From: Hymenobacter perfusus
GTDB taxonomy: Bacteria; Bacteroidota; Bacteroidia; Cytophagales; Hymenobacteraceae
Direction: 5' to 3'
Length of the DNA: 64,000 bases
Assembly: GCF_003944765.1 (NCBI RefSeq)
Contig: NZ_RWIU01000001.1
Location: 744,001-808,000, forward strand
The translations under genes were made by a program, and so were the position numbers. Positions 1-11,100 of the stretch are shown in pieces (position 1 is the stretch's first letter; every line of letters begins with the position of its first letter). The notes beneath the pieces were generated by a model. It was not told where the DNA came from. It saw only the letters and a list, made by a program, of their open reading frames with translations, and made no database searches.

Positions 1-1
1 C

Positions 2-1705
2 CTGGAAACCAACGTACCGCACGTCTTCAACAACCACGTCCTGGCCTTCGTGCGCCTGTTTACGGAAAGGCAGCGGGGCTACACGCAGCGCGTACTGGAG
101 CGCGAAAACCTGTACTTTCCGCTGTTTGAGAAGTACCTCGCCAAGTATAACCTACCCACCGACCTCAAGTACCTAGCCGTAGTGGAGTCTGCCCTGATTC
201 CCACGGCTAAGTCGCGGGTGGGTGCTACGGGCCTCTGGCAGTTCATGGGGCCTACTGCCAACGACCTGCGCCTGCGTCGCGACGATTGGGTGGATGAGCG
301 CATGGACCCCGAAAAGGCCACGGAAGCCGCCTGTAAGCACTTGCGCTACCTTTACGGGGTATTTCACGACTGGGAAATGGTGCTGGCAGCCTATAACTGG
401 GGCGCGGGCAATATGCAGAAGGTAGTGCGGCGCACCGGCAAGAAAACCTACTGGGAAGTGCATCCCAATCTGCCAGCCGAAACCCGCAACTACGTACCTA
501 CTTTCACGGCCATCATGTACGCCATGAAGTACGCCAAAGAGCACCAGCTGCACGATCCTGCACTGAATTACCAGTACGCCGAGCCAATGGATACGCTCCA
601 GCTCGGGGGCCGTGCCTTCGACTTCAAACGGCTGGCCCGCGCCTGCGGCTACTCCGATTCGTTGGCTCTGCTACGCATGAACCCGGAGCTACGCAAACCC
701 TGGCTGCCAACAGGCTACCGCTCTTACACCGTTCAGTTTCCGGCGGCAGCCCGGCCAATGCTGACCGTAGTTGACCGCGAAACGCTGTTCGATTACTGTC
801 GCCCCCCTGCTGAATTGCCGGCTCCGCTTCCGCTCCGCTCAGTGCTACTAGCCGGCGTGGAGCCTTTCCCAACCCGCCGCCTGGCAGAAGGCGCGGCCCA
901 TCCGGCTACCCGCGAAGCGCCTCGCTTCCGGCGGGTGCGCCACACGGTAAAGCGCGGCGAAACGGTGGCTTCTGTGGCGGAACGGTATGACGTAAGCCCC
1001 GCCCAAGTACGCCGCTGGAATGAGCTGGGCAAGAGCTCGTCCCTGGGCTCCCGCCGTCAGCTGATCGTCTTTCTGCCTTTACCTCCCGCAACCCCGCCGC
1101 CAGCCAGTACCGAGCTTGCGGCAGCAGCCCCGAACCGGCGGATAGCACCCGCTACGGTACGTCCGGCAGCAGCAAAGACAGCTCCCGAAGCAGAAGATAG
1201 CGCCGATGCACCGCGTGCCGTTACTGCTGCCGCATCGGTTCAGCGCCCGGTTCGCACTCGTACAGTTGCACAGCAAGTGTCGGTTCCATCGGTAGCAGAG
1301 GCCGATGACAGCGTACCCGCTACGTATGTGGTCCGGCAGGGTGATTTTCTGGAGAAAGTGGCCCGTACCCACGGTCTGACTATTGCGCAACTCAAGGCCT
1401 GGAACCGCTTGAAGGGCGAAACGCTGGTTCCGGGCCAGAAGCTCAACCTGAAAGCCACCACCGAAACCATTGCTGACCTGACAGCTGCTACGCGTGAAGT
1501 AGCCGCTACTGCGCCGGCCGCCCCAAAAGCACGGCCGGCGTTGCTAGTGCCCCCGCTGCCGGAAGTACATCTGGTGGAGCCGGGCGATACGCTGTACAAT
1601 ATTTCCCGCCGTTACCAGGGCCTCACCGTAGAAAAGCTGCGCGAGCTGAACCACTTGCAGTCGGACGAGGTGAAGCCCGGCCAGAAGTTGATTGTGCGGA
1701 GCTGA
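2..1705 (+). CDS. MltD-type membrane-bound lytic murein transglycosylase with three LysM domains, 5' truncated
   Basis: The frame is open to the left edge of the window, so the N-terminus is missing; the first internal start candidate is the GTG at 50. The protein cleaves peptidoglycan glycan strands in the envelope. The SLT/goose-lysozyme-like domain is clear: YLAVVESAL carries the catalytic Glu (residue 46 counted from the GTG), followed by GLWQFM, DERMDP, AAYNWGAGN and the ETRNYVP motif. Three LysM peptidoglycan-binding modules follow, near residues 300-345, 425-470 and 505-551, separated by Ala/Pro/Thr-rich linkers. The family is well known; the MltD assignment rests on SLT plus C-terminal LysM repeats. 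It is followed by a good terminator, so it ends its transcription unit. Confidence 0.93.
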   Translation: METNVPHVFNNHVLAFVRLFTERQRGYTQRVLERENLYFPLFEKYLAKYNLPTDLKYLAVVESALIPTAKSRVGATGLWQFMGPTANDLRLRRDDWVDERMDPEKATEAACKHLRYLYGVFHDWEMVLAAYNWGAGNMQKVVRRTGKKTYWEVHPNLPAETRNYVPTFTAIMYAMKYAKEHQLHDPALNYQYAEPMDTLQLGGRAFDFKRLARACGYSDSLALLRMNPELRKPWLPTGYRSYTVQFPAAARPMLTVVDRETLFDYCRPPAELPAPLPLRSVLLAGVEPFPTRRLAEGAAHPATREAPRFRRVRHTVKRGETVASVAERYDVSPAQVRRWNELGKSSSLGSRRQLIVFLPLPPATPPPASTELAAAAPNRRIAPATVRPAAAKTAPEAEDSADAPRAVTAAASVQRPVRTRTVAQQVSVPSVAEADDSVPATYVVRQGDFLEKVARTHGLTIAQLKAWNRLKGETLVPGQKLNLKATTETIADLTAATREVAATAPAAPKARPALLVPPLPEVHLVEPGDTLYNISRRYQGLTVEKLRELNHLQSDEVKPGQKLIVRS

Positions 1706-1743
1706 ATTTCACCTGTTTCTCCAGCTGCTAATCTGCCAGTACA

Positions 1744-1779
1744 AGCGCCCCGGGTCCGTATGGTTCTGGGGCGCTTTTT
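1744..1779 (+). terminator. Rho-independent terminator after the transglycosylase gene
   Basis: An 8-bp GC-rich stem (agcgcccc / ggggcgct) is followed directly by a run of T, 38 bases after the stop codon. Confidence 0.8.
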
Positions 1780-1798
1780 CTATCCGGGCGGCGGGACG

Positions 1799-1806
1799 TA
1801 CCTTTG
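1799..1806 (+). promoter_or_regulatory. Bacteroidota-type -7 element (TACCTTTG) upstream of maeB
   Basis: TACCTTTG fits the TAnnTTTG consensus known for the Bacteroidota primary sigma factor. No clear TTG is seen at -33. It lies about 70 bases before the maeB ATG and overlaps the upstream in-frame TTG at 1804, which argues against that codon as start. Confidence 0.45.
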
Positions 1807-1875
1807 ACGCGGGTTGATTTTGCCCCATCTTGCTTCCTTGTGCTTTCTTCGGAAGTCTACCCACCGCTACCTCAT

Positions 1876-4152
1876 ATGCTGAAAATCAACAAACAGGACG
1901 CCCTCAATTACCACGCTCAGAGTCCGGCCGGTAAGATTGAGGTGATTCCCACCAAGCCCATGAGCACGCAGCTCGACCTCGCGCTGGCGTACTCGCCCGG
2001 CGTGGCCGAGCCCTGCAAAGCCATTGCCGCTAACAAGGATGACGTGTACAAATACACCGCCAAGGGCAACTTGGTGGGCGTTATCAGCAACGGTACGGCG
2101 GTGCTGGGTCTGGGCAACATCGGTCCTGATGCCAGCAAGCCGGTGATGGAAGGCAAAGGCGTCCTGTTCAAGAAGTTTGCCGGCATCGACTGCTTCGATA
2201 TTGAAATTGACGCCACCGACCCCGATGAATTCATTCGCATCGTCAAGTCGCTGGAGCCGACGTTTGGGGGCATTAACCTGGAGGACATCAAAGCCCCCGA
2301 GTGCTTTCGCATTGAAACGGCCCTGCGCGAGCAGATGAACATTCCGTTGATGCACGACGATCAGCACGGCACGGCCATCATCTCCTCGGCGGCGTTGCTC
2401 AACGGGCTGGAAGTCGTGGGCAAGAAGATTGGCGAAATCAAGCTGGTAGTCAGTGGGGCCGGCGCTGCTGCCATCAGCTGCCTGCGCCTGTATCTGGAGC
2501 TGGGGCTGAAGCGCGAAAACGTGGTGGTATTCGACAAGGACGGCCTCATCACGCCGCAGCGCACCGACCTGGCCGATATGCAGCTGTTCTTCGCCACCGA
2601 GCGTTCCATCAGCACCCTGGCGGAGGCCATGGAAGGTGCTGATGTATTCCTGGGCCTCTCGGCGGCCAACGTGCTGCCGGCTGAGTTGCTGCTGAAGATG
2701 GCTGCTGACCCCATCGTGTTTGCGCTGGCTAACCCCGACCCGGAAATTGCCTACGAAGTGGCTATGGCTACCCGGCCGGACATCATCATGGCCACCGGCC
2801 GCTCCGACCATCCCAACCAGGTAAACAACGTGCTGGGCTTTCCCTACATTTTCCGGGGGGCACTGGATGTACGGGCCACGGAAATCAACGAGGCCATGAA
2901 GCTGGCCGCCGTAAAGGCGCTGTCGGACTTAGCCAAGGAGCCCGTACCGGAGATGGTGAACAAGGCTTACGGCGACAATACATTGTCGTTCGGCCGCACC
3001 TACCTCATTCCCAAACCGCTTGACCCGCGCCTGATTACGGCCGTGAGTCCGGCAGTGGCCAAAGCAGCTATTGACAGCGGCGTGGCCCGGGTGCACATCG
3101 ACAACTGGTTTGCTTACGAAGACGAGCTGCGGGCCCGTCTGGGGGTGAACCAGAAGCTGATGAACCGTATCACGCAGGCCGCTCGCAGCAACCCCAAGCG
3201 CGTGGTATTTGCCGAGGGCGACACCTACAAAATCCTCAAGGCCGCCCAAATTCTGCATGATGAGGGCATCGCCAAACCGATTCTGCTGGGTAACCGCGAG
3301 AAGATTGCCCGTATTGCCCAGGAAAACTCCCTGGACCTGGAAGGCTGTCAGATCATCGATATTCTGCACGAGGAAGCCAAACGCGAGGAATATGCCGAGC
3401 TGTTCTACCAGAAGCGGCAGCGCCGGGGCATCACGCTCTACGAGGGCCGCCGCCTGCTACGGGAGAGGAATTACTTTGGCTCGATGATGCTGGAAACCGG
3501 CGAGGCCGACGCCTTCATCACCGGCCTCAGCAAGGACTACGGTAAGAGCATCGTGCCCTCCCTGCAGGTCATTGGCGTGGCCGAAGGCGTGAAGCGGGTG
3601 GCTTCCATGTACATTATTCAGCACAAGAAGGGCCCGTTCTTCTTCGCCGATACCACCGTAAACATCGACCCCACGGCCGAGGAAATGGTGGGTATCATCG
3701 GCCTCTCGGCCCAGGCTGTGAAGTTTTTCGACACCGAGCCGCGCGTGGCCGTCATCAGCTACTCCAACTTCGGCTCCAACCCCGGTGAGCTGCCCGACAA
3801 GGCCCGCCGCGCCACCGAGCTGGCCAAAGCCCGCTACCCCGAGTTGATCCTGGACGGTGAAATGCAGGCTAACACGGCCCTCAACCCCGAGTTGCTGCGC
3901 GAGCAATATCCTTTCTCGCCGCTGGCTGACAAAGGCGGCGCTAATACGCTCATCTTCCCGAACGTAATCAGCGGCAACATTGCCTACAAAGTGCTCCAGG
4001 AAATTGGCGGTGCCGAAGTAATCGGGCCGGTGCTGATGGGCATGCGTAAGCCGGTGCACATTCTGCAGTTGGGAGCCTCGGTACGGGAAATTGTGAACAT
4101 GGCCGCCATTGCGGTGGTGGATGCGCAGCACCCTGAAGGCAAAGGACTCTAA
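1876..4152 (+). CDS. maeB: NADP-dependent malic enzyme with C-terminal phosphotransacetylase-like domain
   Basis: This enzyme oxidatively decarboxylates malate to pyruvate, normally with NADP, in the cytoplasm. The ATG at 1876 gives 758 residues, the usual MaeB length; the frame is open upstream to a TTG at 1804, but a promoter element lies there. The N-terminal malic enzyme half has [16 protein letters not shown], the HDDQHGTA metal/substrate motif and a nucleotide-binding [11 protein letters not shown]. From about residue 430 there is a phosphate acetyl/butyryltransferase-like domain, which in this family is regulatory (acetyl-CoA) rather than catalytic. ruvA follows after a terminator. Confidence 0.96.
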   Translation: MLKINKQDALNYHAQSPAGKIEVIPTKPMSTQLDLALAYSPGVAEPCKAIAANKDDVYKYTAKGNLVGVISNGTAVLGLGNIGPDASKPVMEGKGVLFKKFAGIDCFDIEIDATDPDEFIRIVKSLEPTFGGINLEDIKAPECFRIETALREQMNIPLMHDDQHGTAIISSAALLNGLEVVGKKIGEIKLVVSGAGAAAISCLRLYLELGLKRENVVVFDKDGLITPQRTDLADMQLFFATERSISTLAEAMEGADVFLGLSAANVLPAELLLKMAADPIVFALANPDPEIAYEVAMATRPDIIMATGRSDHPNQVNNVLGFPYIFRGALDVRATEINEAMKLAAVKALSDLAKEPVPEMVNKAYGDNTLSFGRTYLIPKPLDPRLITAVSPAVAKAAIDSGVARVHIDNWFAYEDELRARLGVNQKLMNRITQAARSNPKRVVFAEGDTYKILKAAQILHDEGIAKPILLGNREKIARIAQENSLDLEGCQIIDILHEEAKREEYAELFYQKRQRRGITLYEGRRLLRERNYFGSMMLETGEADAFITGLSKDYGKSIVPSLQVIGVAEGVKRVASMYIIQHKKGPFFFADTTVNIDPTAEEMVGIIGLSAQAVKFFDTEPRVAVISYSNFGSNPGELPDKARRATELAKARYPELILDGEMQANTALNPELLREQYPFSPLADKGGANTLIFPNVISGNIAYKVLQEIGGAEVIGPVLMGMRKPVHILQLGASVREIVNMAAIAVVDAQHPEGKGL

Positions 4153-4176
4153 CCGCTTGTTGCTTTCCTGCTTTCC

Positions 4177-4207
4177 AAAGCCTCGCTCTGCCCCGGAGCG
4201 AGGCTTT
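4177..4207 (+). terminator. Hairpin terminator after maeB
   Basis: A 12-bp perfect inverted repeat (aaagcctcgctc / gagcgaggcttt) with a 7-base loop starts 25 bases after the maeB stop. The T tail is short. Confidence 0.7.
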
Positions 4208-4387
4208 ATGCTTTCATGGCCTTTGGTTTCTCGGCTTTGATTCCGGCCAAATTCGCCCCAACTTGCTCGACTACCTATTCGGTTCACCCCGCCGACTACC
4301 CCGGTCAGAACTTCTGGCGCAACTGGCACAAATACCGCCACCAGCGTGTTCCGGTAGCACCGATACTCTCCATCACAACCACCCCGC

Positions 4388-4993
4388 ATGATTGCTTACG
4401 TTGACGGCAAACTAGTCCATAAAGACCCCACCCAGGCCATTCTCGACGTGAATGGGATTGGCTACGAAATCCGGATTTCCCTGGCTACCTATTCCAAGCT
4501 GCCGGGCGAAGGCGAAAAGGTCAAGCTTTACACCTACCAGCACATCAAGGAAGACGGCCAGGCGCTATACGGCTTTCTCGATCCGAATGAGAAAGCCCTG
4601 TTCATGCAGCTCATCTCCGTATCGGGTATTGGGCCGGGCACGGGTATCGTGATGGTTTCGTCGATGTCGGTTGGCGAGATTCGGCACGCCATTGTCAGCG
4701 AGGATGTGCGCGCTATTCAGAGTATTAAAGGAGTAGGCCCTAAAACGGCCCAGCGCGTGGTGCTGGAGCTGAAAGACAAGCTCCGTAAGGATGAGCTGCT
4801 GGCCAAAGCCGGCATTGATACGGTGCCGCTGGCTAAAGCACACAATACCAGCCGCACCGAAGCGTTAGCGGCTTTGGTAACGCTGGGCTTCGTTCGGACT
4901 GCCGCCGAGAAAACCCTCGACCAGATCCAGCGCAAGCACGGCAACGACCTGAGCGTGGAGGAATTGATTAAATTCGCTCTTAAGTCTCATTAG
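4388..4993 (+). CDS. ruvA: Holliday junction branch migration protein RuvA
   Basis: RuvA binds four-way DNA junctions and loads the RuvB helicase during recombinational repair. At 201 residues it has the normal length. It shows the N-terminal OB fold (MIAYVDGKLV through roughly residue 63), two helix-hairpin-helix motifs (SVSGIGPGTG near 78-87 and IKGVGPKTAQRV near 112-123) and a C-terminal RuvB-contacting domain (EALAALVTLGF). The ATG at 4388 starts the canonical MIAY sequence. It lies between maeB and sprA, a linkage I recall as conserved in Bacteroidota although the functions look unrelated. Confidence 0.97.
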   Translation: MIAYVDGKLVHKDPTQAILDVNGIGYEIRISLATYSKLPGEGEKVKLYTYQHIKEDGQALYGFLDPNEKALFMQLISVSGIGPGTGIVMVSSMSVGEIRHAIVSEDVRAIQSIKGVGPKTAQRVVLELKDKLRKDELLAKAGIDTVPLAKAHNTSRTEALAALVTLGFVRTAAEKTLDQIQRKHGNDLSVEELIKFALKSH

Positions 4994-5143
4994 GCCTATT
5001 TCGTTTTTCGTCGCCCGTTATCCGTTTTTGGCTGCTTTCCACCGGAAGTAGGCTGACTACTTATGGAGCTTGCAGCTTAACAAAGACCACACACGAGCCA
5101 CGAAAAACGCATTCCTCTCCTTTCGCCCGACGGTTATTGACGC

Positions 5144-8100
5144 TTGAATACCGGTAAGAAGTCTCTGGCTGCCTCTATGGTGGCAGTTGTGTCGTTGGTG
5201 GCCTGGTGGTCGCAGGCGAAGCCTTTAGGTGGTATGGCCGCGCCTTTCGCCATGCGCCAGCTCTGGTCGGACTGGTTACCAGGAGTAGCCCGCATGCCCC
5301 GACCGGCCGCTGGGTTTTCGCCCGATACGCCCCGCACCGATACCACCCGCTACCGGCCTAGTACGCGGCCCCGCGTGGCTCCGGCCGACCGGATAGGTAC
5401 GCCGTTTTCGCCCCAGCGCCGACGCTCCCCGTTGGTGTTGCCGTTGCCTTCTAACGTACAACTCGACGTTCAGGCCGACGATAGCCTGCAAAATTTCGAC
5501 ATCCAGGAAAAAATAGGCCCGGAATTCAATTTCCGGGACCCCAGCCGGATGACGTTTGAGGAGTATTCGCGCTGGCAGCAGCAGCAGGCCGTACGCGACT
5601 ATTTCCGCCAACGCTCCAACGGGGGCGTGGCCGGCGACCAGAACCAGGCCGACAACCGGCGGCTGATTCCAAAAATCTATCTGGGGCCAATGGCCGACCG
5701 GATTTTTGGGGGCAGCTACGTGGACATCCGGCCCCAGGGCGCCGTGACGCTACGCATGGGCTACCGGGGCAACCGAAACGAAAACCCGACCCTCACGCTG
5801 CGTCAGCAACGGGTGGGTGACTTCCAGTACGACCAGAACCTGAACCTGAACCTGAGCGGCCAGATTGGCGAAAAGCTCAAGCTCACCTTCAACTACGACA
5901 CCCGCGCAGCCTTCGATTTCGAGAACAACATGAAGCTCGATTACACGGGCTACGAAACTGATATCATCCGCAAGATTGAGCTGGGCAACGTGAGTCTGCC
6001 CCTAAACAACTCGCTGATTACGGGCGGCCAGAACCTGTTTGGGGTGAAGGCGCAGTTCCAGTTCGGCCGCCTGGGCGTAACCACACTGGCCAGTACCCTG
6101 CGCGGCCAGGCCGACGAGGTGCGCATTCAGAACGGGGGCCAAAGCCGGGCTTTCGAAATCAAGGCCAGCCAGTACGAGCGGGACCGGCACTTCTTCCTAA
6201 GCCAAGCCTTCCGGGACCGGTACGATGCCAGCCTGCGCAACCTGCCCACGGTGCAGAGCGGGGTGGAAATCACCTACTTGGAAGTGTGGGTAACCAACGA
6301 CAACCGCCAGAGCGACAACCTGCGCAACGTGGTGACGCTCATGGACGTGGCCGAACCGCGCCGCCTCTACCGCGACGACTTCCTGAAGCCGGCCGGCCCG
6401 AACGCCTTGGCCGAGAACAACGCCAATACGCTGCTCAGCCAGATTCAGAACAGTGCCGGCTACCGGGGCAACCTCACGGCAGATAATGTTCTGGCCGGCC
6501 CGGGTCTGGGCCTAGAAAAGAACAAGGATTTCGAGCATGTCCGGGCCCGCAAGCTCGACCCGCGCGAGTACACCTACAACGCGCAGCTGGGCTACCTTTC
6601 TCTGAACACCCAGCTGCTGCCTGAGCAGGTGCTGGGCGTTTCGTACCAGTACATCTACAACGGCAAAACCTACACCGTTGGGGAAGTGCAGAGCAACTAC
6701 ACGCAGGTGGGGCAGGATGAAGTCATCTTCCTGAAGATGCTGAAGGCGACCAACCCCGGCGTGGGGCTGGCCGACCCCACGCAGAACCCGCAGAACCCGC
6801 AGTTGCTCACCCGCAACCTGCCGACCTGGGATTTGATGATGAAAAACATCTATCCTCTGAATGCCAACCAACTCAACCGCGACAATTTCCAGCTTCAGCT
6901 CATCTACAAGGATGACATAACGGGCGTGGATTTGATTTCGCTGAAGGAAGGCCAGCGCATTGCCAACAAGCCCCTGATTGAGGTACTCAACCTCGACAAC
7001 GTAAACCCCAACAACGACCGGAACCCCGACGGCAACTTCGATTTCTTCCCCGGCATCACCATCGATACCGAACTGGGGCGCATTATTTTCCCGGAGGTGC
7101 AGCCGTTTGGCAGCTACCTGGCGGCGCAGTTTGACACCACGGCTTCCGCCTCGGAGTTGGAGCTGGCCCGCAAATACGTGTACCGCGAGCTGTACAACCA
7201 GGTGCAGAGCGACGCCCAGCAACGGCAGGAAAAGGACAAGTTCTACCTGCGGGGCCGCTACCAGGCTACTTCCACCGACGAAATCAGCCTGCCCGGCATC
7301 GGTATTGCCGAAGGCTCGGTGCGGGTGTTTGCCGGCAGCACCCTGCTGCAGGAGGGCACCGACTACCAAGTATTCTACGACCAGGCCAAGGTTAAAATTC
7401 TGAACCCGAGCTACCTCAACTCAGCGAATGAGCTGCGGGTGGAGTTCGAGAAAAACGCCCTGGTACAGGTACAGCCGCGCAAGCTGCTCGGGGCTCGTTT
7501 CGATTACCGCGTGTCGCCCGACATGAACTTCGGGGCCACAATTCTGCATCTGCGCGAAAACCAGGCCCCCGGCATCAACCGGGTGAACATAGGCGACGAG
7601 CCGGGCAACAACACCATCTACGGCTTCGACGTGAACGTGCGGCGCGAGTCGCGGGCCCTCACCAAGTACCTGGATGCGCTGCCGTTCCTCTCGACCAAGG
7701 AAATTTCGACGGTTTCGTTCAGTGGCGAGTTTGCCCAGCTACTGCCGGGTCAGAGCAAGCTGGGCTCCGGCGACAGTGGCGGCGAAAACGGCGTTTCCTA
7801 CCTCGATGACTTCGAAAATGCCCGCACGCCCTACACGTTAGGCGGCGTCAACTCGGCTACTACCTGGCGGCTGGCTTCTACGCCGCAGCCGCTGGTTGGC
7901 TCGGCCCAGGGGCTGGCCGTGGCCTACAACCGCGCCAAGCTGGCCTGGTACACCATCGACCAGACCTACTACACCAACGGCCAGAGCAAGCCCAACAACA
8001 TCGGCGTCGGCGACCTGAAGAACCATTACGTGCGCGGCATCAAGCGCACGGAGGTGTTCCCGAACCGCGACGTGGGCACCACCGGCAACTCCTTCGAAAC

Positions 8101-11100
8101 AACGCTGGACCTGGCCTACTTCCCCGACCAGCGCGGCCAGTACAACTACACGCCGCAGTTTAATCCGGCCCGGCCGACGTTCTTCTCGGCTACCACGCCG
8201 GCGGCCAACCTGGCCCGCTACGGTGGTATTTCCCGCGAAATCACCTTCGATACCGACTTCGACAACGCCAACGTGGAGTTCCTGGAGTTCTGGATGATGG
8301 ACCCGTTCCTGACCGGTGACAACGGCAAGGTGACGGACTCCGACGGCCACGACAGCAACAACAACACCGGCGGCGACGTGTACATCAACCTGGGCTCGGT
8401 ATCGGAGGATGTGCTGACGGATAACAATCAGTACGAGTTCGAGAACGGTATTCCGGCCGACCCCGCCAACCTGGGTGTTGAAACGGTGGAAACTATCTGG
8501 GGCCGCGTGTCCCGGCAGCCGTTCCTGACGGATGCGTTCAGTGCCTCGCCCGGCGCCCGCGCCCGCCAGGACGTTGGCCTGGACGGCGTGAACGACGGCG
8601 ACGAGCAGGCCAAAGTACCCGCTTACCAGGGTATTGCGGACCCCGCCGCCGATAACTTCCGCCACCACCTTGATGCCAGCTACGACCAGGCCAACGCCAA
8701 AGTACTGGCCCGCTACAAGGACTTCAACGGCATGGAGGGCAACTCGCCCGAGGGCAGCCAGCTTAGCTCTACCGCCTTCCCCGATAAGGAAGACCTGAAC
8801 CGCGACAATGTGCTGTCGGATACGGAGCGGTACTACGAGTACCGCCTGCAGCTGCGGCCGGGCCAGCTGGAAGTTGGGCAGAACTTCATCGTGGATAAAA
8901 TCACGAACAACAACACCGATACCAACGGTGAGCCCGTGACGTGGTACCAGTTCCGCATTCCGGTGCGCCAGCCCGACCGCGCCGTGGGCGTGCCGGCCGG
9001 CCAGGATTTCGGCTTTAAATCCATCCGGTTTCTGCGCATGTACCTTACCCGCTGGCAGCAGCCGGTAGTGCTGCGCATGGTGCAGCCGCAGTTTGTGGCC
9101 AACCAGTGGCGCCGCTACCTCAACAAGCTGGCGGAGCCCGGCCAGACCATCGTCAACCCCGATACGGACGCGGATGCGTTCAGCATTTCGACGGTGAGCA
9201 TTGAGGAAAACGGTATTTCGACTACGGCGGCCGATGCTATTCCGTACGTATTGCCGCCTAACATCCGCCGCGACCGGGAATACGGCTCCAGCACCGTCAA
9301 CCGTCAGCAGAACGAGCAGAGCCTGCGCCTGGTGGTAGACGGCCTGCGGGATGGGTTTGCCAAGGCGGCCTACAAAAACATCAGCCTAAACATGCTCCGC
9401 TACAAGCGCCTGCGGATGTTTATGCACGCCGAGAGTGAGCAAAACAACATGGATGGCAAGGTGCGCGGCTTTGTGCGCCTGGGCACCGACTACATTCAGA
9501 ATTACTACGAGTACTCGCGGCCACTGGTGATGACCCGGCCCGGCCAGAAGCTGGTGGATGAGGTATGGCCCCTGGAAAACCGCATCGACCTGCCTTTCCA
9601 GGCGTTCATTGATGCCAAATCGGCCCGGAACAAGCAGGCTTCTTCCGGCATCGACTACACCAAGCCCTTCGTGGTTGCCCTGCCCGACGGCTCTACCATC
9701 ACGGTAGTCGGCAACCCCGATCTGTCGGCGGTACAGGGCGCCATGATTGGCATCCTGAACCCCAAGGATGACGGAATTAACCGCTCGGTAACACTGTGGG
9801 CCAATGAGCTGCGGGTACTGGATTTCGATAACGAAAGCGGCTGGGCCGCCACCGCCCGCTTCAACACCAAGCTGGCCGATGTGGCCAACATCACGGCCAC
9901 CGGCAGCTTCATCAGCACCGGCTTTGGCGGGCTGCAGGACAAAGCCCAGCAACGCTCTACCGACAACATCACGCGGGGCGACGTGAATGCTACTGTGGCG
10001 GTAGAGAAATTCTTCCCGGAGAAGCTGGGCCTGCGGGTGCCGGTACTGGTGCAGGCCGGCATCGAAACCCGCTCGCCCAAGTACGACCCCCTCGACCCCG
10101 ATACCAAGCTGGAACAGTCGCTGGAGAAGTTCAAAACCTCGGAGGAGAAGGCCGCTTACCGCAAGGAGGTTATCGACCAGACCAGCCAGCGGAGTATTTC
10201 GCTGCTGAACGTGCGCAAGGAGCGCACCAACGTGGAGCGCAAGGTGCAGCCCTACGATATTGAGAACTTCGCCGTGAGCTACTCCCTGACGGAGCGGCTG
10301 CACACCGATATCCGCACCGACCGGGACTACACGCGCACCTACACCGGGGCCCTGGCCTACGTGTACCAGGCTACGCCCAAGAACTACACACCGCTGGCCA
10401 AGCTCAAGGCCCTCGACTCGCCTTACCTGGCGTTCCTCAAGGAAGTCAACTTCACGCCCCTGCCCTCGCGCTTCTCCTTCCGCGCCGACCTAGACCGTCG
10501 CTATAATGAGCGGTTCCTGCAACGCACGCTGGAACCCGGCCAAGTGCCCGTGACGGATGGTATTCCAGGTGTGTTCCAGAAGTCGTTTTACTTTAACCGC
10601 ATCTACGACCTGCGCTGGGACCTCACCAAGGGCCTGGCCCTGGACTACACGGCAAACAACCGCGCCATTGTGGATGAGGGCGTGGGCCGGGCCATCGGCA
10701 GCTCCGACGAAGCCCAGCGCAACCGGGACCAGATCCGGCAGAACCTGTTCCGCAACGGCGGCCGGACCACCAACTTCAACCAGACCGTTGCCCTTACCTA
10801 CCGCCTGCCCCTCGACAAGTTCCCGCTGACGGACTGGCTCTCGGCCGATGCCCGCTACGCGGCCAACTATACCTGGCAGGCCGCCTCCACGGCGCTTACG
10901 GCCCCGGTGTACCCGGCCTTCCCCGACAGTACCCAAACACGTGAGTTGAACCTAGGCAACACCATTCAGAACAACGGGGAGTTGAGCGCTAACGGTAAGA
11001 TTGACCTAGTGAAGCTCTACAACAAGGTGCGCTTCCTCAACATCATCAACAACGCTCCGCCACCCGCGCCCCGCCCCCGTGAGAAGGATGCCGCCAAGCT